Shown here piece by piece: positions 58,965-64,000 of a DNA stretch of 64,000 nt. A program made the translations under genes and the position numbers. The notes under the pieces were generated by a model that saw only the letters and a program-made list of their open reading frames with translations, made no database searches and was not told the DNA's origin. The stretch is from Adineta ricciae. Its lineage: Eukaryota; Rotifera; Eurotatoria; Adinetida; Adinetidae. Numbering within the stretch: position 1 is the first letter of the stretch; every line of letters begins with the position of its first letter. Location: NCBI GenBank assembly GCA_905250025.1, contig CAJNOJ010000123.1:62001-126000 (forward strand), in the 5' to 3' direction.

Positions 58965-61900
58965 CATCTTGAGGGTGTGGGTGTGATATAGATATGTCTG
59001 TCTAAAATCTATAAGAGTTCAGTCACAAAATCGACGGAGCTCAGTTTATTGGTGTGGATCTCATTTATATCCTGACTTCTTTTTATACTATGATAAGCTG
59101 TGTGATGGAGTATTTCGTATTATTGAAGATTATCTCGACAGCCTTTTTCTAGGTGAAGTCGACTGACATTAGATCATAGAATGTTCTTTTTCGTATATAA
59201 ATACGAAGTATGATTTGGAACGGAATATTTCTTCACAGATGGATTTTTATTGAATTGAAAGGAGAAAAAATCTTGTCTCTTAGTTATTCAACTGAAATTG
59301 TTCGGATAAAATTCGATCGTTTCGAATCTTATCAATTCGATTTTGAATTTCATCGAGGTCCTTCCATTTATGTACATTGGCTTTCTGATAAAAGTGAAAA
59401 TATTGTACTCGAAGTATAATCAAAAGATCGTATAATTTGGCATTGAATTTATTATAGGGTTTCTTTTCCAGAACATAATATTCATCTTTGATCATTCGCT
59501 CTAAATATAAACAAAACAAATCTTCAGGGCTTTGTTGTCGACTTGTTCTCATGAGCCAATTGGATAAAAATGCACTTTCACGAATAAGATTTTCGATAGA
59601 AGATTGAATATCAGATGGAATATATTTGAATGGTTTATCTGAAAGATAATATTCTAAATAAGATGAAATTGGTATATGTTGATTGGAAGGACATGAACAT
59701 GTATCACATTTGTTGGAAAATTGATGTATTAAATCAAAGACAATCCAAAAAGGTCCAATTTGTTTCGATTGTCGATGACATGAATAACATGTTGCATTAT
59801 TAAAATCAAGTGGTTTAAATCGAATTTCAATCGATTGAATTGAAGAAGAGAATTGAAATAAAATTTGATTTTGAAGAAGATTTCGAATTGTTTCAAATAT
59901 TGGACGAATTAATCGTCTAATTTCTGAACGAAGAATTTGTTGATTTTGTAAACCTTGATGATGAATTAAATAACGTTGATTAATGTTGTTTTGAATTTGA
60001 CTTAAGAATCTTTTCCATTGATCAAATGTTATTGACTGACTTTGTTGAGACGAAGGATTTGGAAAATCAAATTTGCCCAGATATTGATGTATTGTTGATT
60101 GAATTAAATATGAACTATCAAATTGAAAAAGATTTTCTCGATTAATCGATTGTAATTTGGTTGAAATAGATTTGATAATCGATTGTTGACAACGCTCATC
60201 AAGATTATTTGAAAGACATTTGGTGAAACAAATAAAGAAATTTTGTAAAATATTTTCTTGAAAATAATTTAACAATTGATCGAAAGATCTTTGATAAGAA
60301 TTGAAATCTTTTTCATTTGAATCAATTATCAAACAAATAGCATTGATATGTGTTAATCGATTAACAACTGATAAAATATGTTGCATTACTTTCTCATCAT
60401 GTTCTTGTCCACGTCGATCTGCAAATCCAGGTGTATCAATAAGACAAATTTGTTGATTATTTTCTAAATTAAATGAATAAGATCGACATTGTTGTGTAAA
60501 TGATTGTCCTTTTTTATCATAATTTTCATTGGAATCTTTTGGACCAATTTGAATTTGTCGTTCTTCAAATTCATTTTCAATAAGATGTAAAAATGGAATT
60601 ACAATGTTGTTGATTGAGAAATCTTTTTGAATATCTCGACGTTTTTTCGATTTGAGAAAATCTGCGAATGTATTGATTAACATTGATTTTCCTGATTGGA
60701 TTTTTCCAAGAAATAAAATATGAAGAATTTCTTCGCGACGATTTGATTGAGAAATTGCTCGTGATTGAGAAATAATTGGTTTGAAAGACTTCAATGGAAA
60801 TCTTTTCATTTCATTTAAATGAAATGTTGAATAAGTAAAATCGAAATAGAAAAGTTTTGTTCGATTATCTTTCTTTTTCATTTCATTAAAATCTTTTAAT
60901 AAATCATTTAATTTTGTCCAATTGGTTTCATTTAAAAAATCATTTGAACAAAGAATTCTATGAAATTCCTCTTTAACAAGTTGTTTTTCCAATGATTGAT
61001 CAGTTTCTCCGTGTTGAAAATCAAAAGATTTTTCAATCTTCACATATTGAAAACCTTGTTGAATTAATTGATCAATTAAATCACTTTTTTCTTTTAATGT
61101 TCTTATATGAGATGATAAATCTACATTTTGTCTTTTTAAATTTGTTTGATATTTTTCGGAAAGAATTTCATAATTATTTATTTGTTCATATTCATTTGTT
61201 CGACGAACTTCCAAAATTAATTTTCCAATTTCAATTCTTTTCTCTTTAAATTCTTTTTCCAATAAAGAAACTTTTTCTTTTTGTACATTAAATTGTTCTT
61301 GAAGATAACGTTCAAGAATTGCCGCTGTGTTAGAAGTAATAAGTGTTTTTAACATCTTTTTTCCAAATAATAAACCTTGAAAATATTCTTCAATTTTCAA
61401 CGAAATTTCTAATCGAATTGGATAATAAAGATTTGATTTGGATGTTTTTATCGGATGAAGAATATAAGTTAATGGCCAATGATGATCGAGGTTCGATTCA
61501 ATTTCTTGAACTGAATCGTAAATTTCTTGAATTGTTCGTTTTTCAGTTAAAGAAGGAATATTTGAATAAATAGAAAATAAAGATATTTGTTCATTCGAAT
61601 ATTTATTCGACAAATTTGTGTTTTTATTCAGACTTTGACAGAAATCGTCGAGTAATGAATCGATAAACTTCTTTGAATCTCTATTGACTCTTAAAAGAAT
61701 AAGAAATTCAATTCCCTGAAAAATTTCTTTGATAAAATGTGTTGATTCATTTTGTTGATTTCATTGATTTGAAATCATTTTCCTTGATATAAGTTCGTTG
61801 TGTTATTAATGAATAATAGACAAGACGAGTATTTTCATCAATCAAATATGGATAATTAACAATTGATGAAATACCTGAAGATGAAATGAGATGAGACAAT

Positions 61901-63737
61901 AAACTCAATCGAAGTTCATTATCAAATCCGACTAATTCTAAAAGATTTTGTAATTCGATTTCATTTCCTCGTTTTACAAAACATTTCTTTGAAAAGAAGT
62001 TTTCCTTTTGAATGTAACCAACATCATTTTCTTTGAAATCTGTAAGTGAATCATTGAAAGCATTGTAAAAATGTCCAATCGAACCTTTAAGATCAATAAC
62101 TTTTCTTTCAATGGTCTTTGATGGATTTCGTTCAATTGATTGACGAGAAGTTAAACTTCGAAGAGAATTTCTAGTTGAATCTAAAAATGAATGTTTTGAA
62201 TTTAATTTAAATTTGGTAAAATTATCCTTTTGTTGATTTTTGTACCATAAATCTCCAGAAAAAGCCAAAGAATTTGAAACATATAAAAGAAATTCTTTTG
62301 CATAAAGTGTCTCACGCCATTTCTGTGGTATTAATTTGTCATATCCATAGAAAGCACCCGCTAATTGTCCATAAATAGCTGCTGTTGTATCCGTATCATC
62401 TCCAAGATTAATCGCTTGAAGAACACCTTTTTCAAATGAATTCTTATCATTCCAAAAAGCCCATAAAGCAGCTTCAAGGGTGCCAGTCGCATAACCTTTT
62501 CCTCGAATTCCTTGATCATATCCACCTTTCTTTTTAAATGATCCCGAAATGACTGCTAAAACATCTGGATGAAGTTCTTCACTTCCGAACCATTTTCGAT
62601 TATTTTTATAAAAATCTTCATGAAGTAATTCATCTTTTGTAAAAGTACCTTGAAGAGAAGCAACAATTAAAGCTGCGTAATAACGACAAGAATCAATGGC
62701 CTTCTTGTCACCATGTGTTATTTTTGCACTTATTCCCGAATATTCAATGGCTTTCGAAGGATTTTGATAGAAGAAAAGTGGAACAGGTGAAAGACGCATC
62801 AAGGCTCCATTTCCTGCAGCTCCATCGTTACTACAATTAACATTAAATTTGTCAAGTAATTCTTTATTTTCACTTAATTGATCGATTTCATCAAGATCAA
62901 TTTGATTTTCTTGTGCAAATTTCTTTTGTCGCGATTCAAATTCTTGAATTGATTGTTCCGTTGCTATTCCAATATCAAAACATTGTCCTGTTGATGACAT
63001 ATATCCATGTCGATACCACCATTTATAACGAACTAATTGATCATATGGGATAAAATCTTGACAAATTATTAATGAAATCGCTAAACAGATTGCCATTGAT
63101 GTATCATCAGTGAACTAAAAAAATAAAGAATTGTTTTTCTTTTAGAAATTCTATTTCAAAAATCAAACTTGTCCTTTTTCTAAACCCCATGTTCCACCAC
63201 CTTGAAGATCTTTAACAGGATTTTCTTTTAAATAAGCTTGTGGTCGAAATTCTACATGAGCTCCAAGTGCATCACCAATGGCCAATCCGAATAGAGAACC
63301 TTTGATACTATTGAGAATTCGTTGATCGATTGAAAGTTTTGATATAAGAACTTTGTTTTCATTTGTCACATCAATTTCATCTGGTTTTATTATTTGTTGA
63401 CGATTAGTTTCATCATGAAATTGCAAGTCAAAGCACTTTGTATCCATTTTATGAATTCTTCAGCGAAAACTTTCCTCTTTCTCTTTCTTATATTGTAAGA
63501 TGAAAAAACGACGCAAAGTTTTGTATTTACTTTAGTATGTTGGTTGTTTCCAACCAAAAAAAACACCAATGGCAAGTCTTTCTTCGAGATCATGTTATTG
63601 GGTTATGAAAAACAGAAGATTCACACGCGAATTAATTTTTTACATAATTTTTTTAAAACTAAGGCTGATTTGCCAGTCCTTTCGTATCTATTTGTCCTGT
63701 CAGACTTTATTGTACGTATTGACAACTCGTATCCAAT
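58965..63737. repeat. Dispersed segmental duplication, copy 2
   Basis: Direct counterpart of 35735-40490. The 3' flank (58965-59279), the complete ARH-GTPase gene and the 5' flank (63448-63737) are all retained. Similarity ends at AACTCGTATCCA near 63735, exactly where copy 1 meets the inserted element. Confidence 0.85.
59280..63447 (-). pseudogene. ADP-ribosylglycohydrolase-GTPase fusion gene, copy 2, with a one-base frameshift
   Basis: Exon 1 (63169-63447) and the following exon from 63114 mirror copy 1, including FTDDTSMA across the splice, GNGALMRLSP, GDDTDTTAA, G1 GKIQSGKSM, G3 DTPGFADRRG and the C-terminal Cys cluster. Near 61750 one extra T in a T run (CATTTTG against CATTTG in copy 1) shifts the frame after FKSMKST. 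The ARH half (stop at 61747) and the GTPase half therefore read separately. The G1 Lys-Ser is followed by Met instead of Thr. Either the fusion has been broken recently or the base is a homopolymer error. Both halves otherwise remain open and conserved. The C-terminus extends to LSEQFQLNN. Confidence 0.82.
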
Positions 63738-64000
63738 TGCCAGTCTTTCATAAAAGCAAAAGTTATTCCATATACAACAATCTAGGACTGAGTGACTTGT
63801 GTTCTAATCAAGTCATTTATTCACTTAAATCAAATAGGAAATAGAAGAACATATGAGAGCAGAAAATCATGAAATTTACATAAAAACAATGATATTTTAT
63901 GTCAAATCACAAACACTATTCGGTATCTGACGAAAAAAGAAATCGCACACGTGGCCGTTTTCGAATACGACGATTACTCAATCGAACCACACGAAGTAAT
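63738..64000. other. Right edge of window
   Basis: Sequence beyond the duplication, with no gene recognised. Any gene here would continue past the window. Confidence 0.3.

Noticed and set aside
58965-58985. GGGTGTGGGTGTGA as a bdelloid telomere-like (TGTGGG) repeat at a duplication edge
   Set aside because: Only about two units are present, too few to claim an interstitial telomere; a similar short run occurs at about 14728.
1-64000. CRISPR arrays, bacterial operons or prophage
   Set aside because: No spaced direct-repeat array is present, and spliceosomal introns show a eukaryotic chromosome.

Overview
The window looks like nuclear DNA of a bdelloid rotifer (Adineta/Rotaria type). This is an inference from AT-rich sequence, spliceosomal introns of about 45-75 bases with GT-AG ends, animal genes (RICTOR, mitochondrial ATP synthase delta subunit, an SLC18-type vesicular transporter, MACPF, TRIM-like B-box/NHL genes), and bacterial- or fungal-type genes placed among them, above all two phenolic acid decarboxylase genes. 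No database was searched.

Layout. 1-4.5 kb: 3' part of a giant DUF3638/DUF3645-type P-loop protein, cut by the left edge. 4.9-6.7 kb (-): secreted MACPF protein with a Cys-rich tail. 7.2-13.9 kb: a tandem segmental duplication, each copy holding a phenolic acid decarboxylase gene (-) divergent from a membrane-anchored cytochrome P450 gene (+). 14.3-19.6 kb (-): a small coiled-coil ORF, a secreted modular gene (five 'ETGIDCGG' Cys repeats, EGF, nidogen-like sandwich) with a remarkable hairpin intron, and a secreted phospholipase A2. 20.2-21.2 kb (-): FG-GAP/VCBS pseudogene. 22.3-28 kb: two B-box/coiled-coil/NHL genes (+), one flanked by assembly gaps with duplicated ends. 28.1-34.6 kb (-): RICTOR (mTORC2). 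34.9-35.5 kb (-): ATP synthase delta. 36.1-40.2 kb (-): an ADP-ribosylglycohydrolase fused to a P-loop GTPase. 40.5-42 kb: a transposon-like insertion and a Rossmann-gene fragment. 43.0-45.9 kb (+): a three-TIR protein with three interleaved beta-rich repeats. 45.9-48.2 kb: RING remnant, dead piggyBac transposase, TTAA-flanked inverted-repeat element. 49-51 kb (+): SLC18-like transporter. 51-56.4 kb: mostly non-coding, with a large foldback repeat. 56.5-57.3 kb (+): short-chain dehydrogenase gene with an in-frame stop. 57.7 kb: perfect 96-base palindrome. 58.3-63.7 kb (-): a rearranged fragment and a second, frameshifted copy of the ADP-ribosylglycohydrolase-GTPase gene with its flanks.

Themes. 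The decarboxylase/P450 pairs suggest detoxification of plant phenolics acquired by horizontal transfer. The TIR protein (possible NADase), the ADP-ribosylglycohydrolase-GTPase fusions, the MACPF protein and the NHL proteins together look like innate-immune or ADP-ribose-signalling inventory. That functional link is inference only. Many genes are duplicated or decaying, as expected for an accessory, subtelomere-like bdelloid region, although no clear telomeric array is present.
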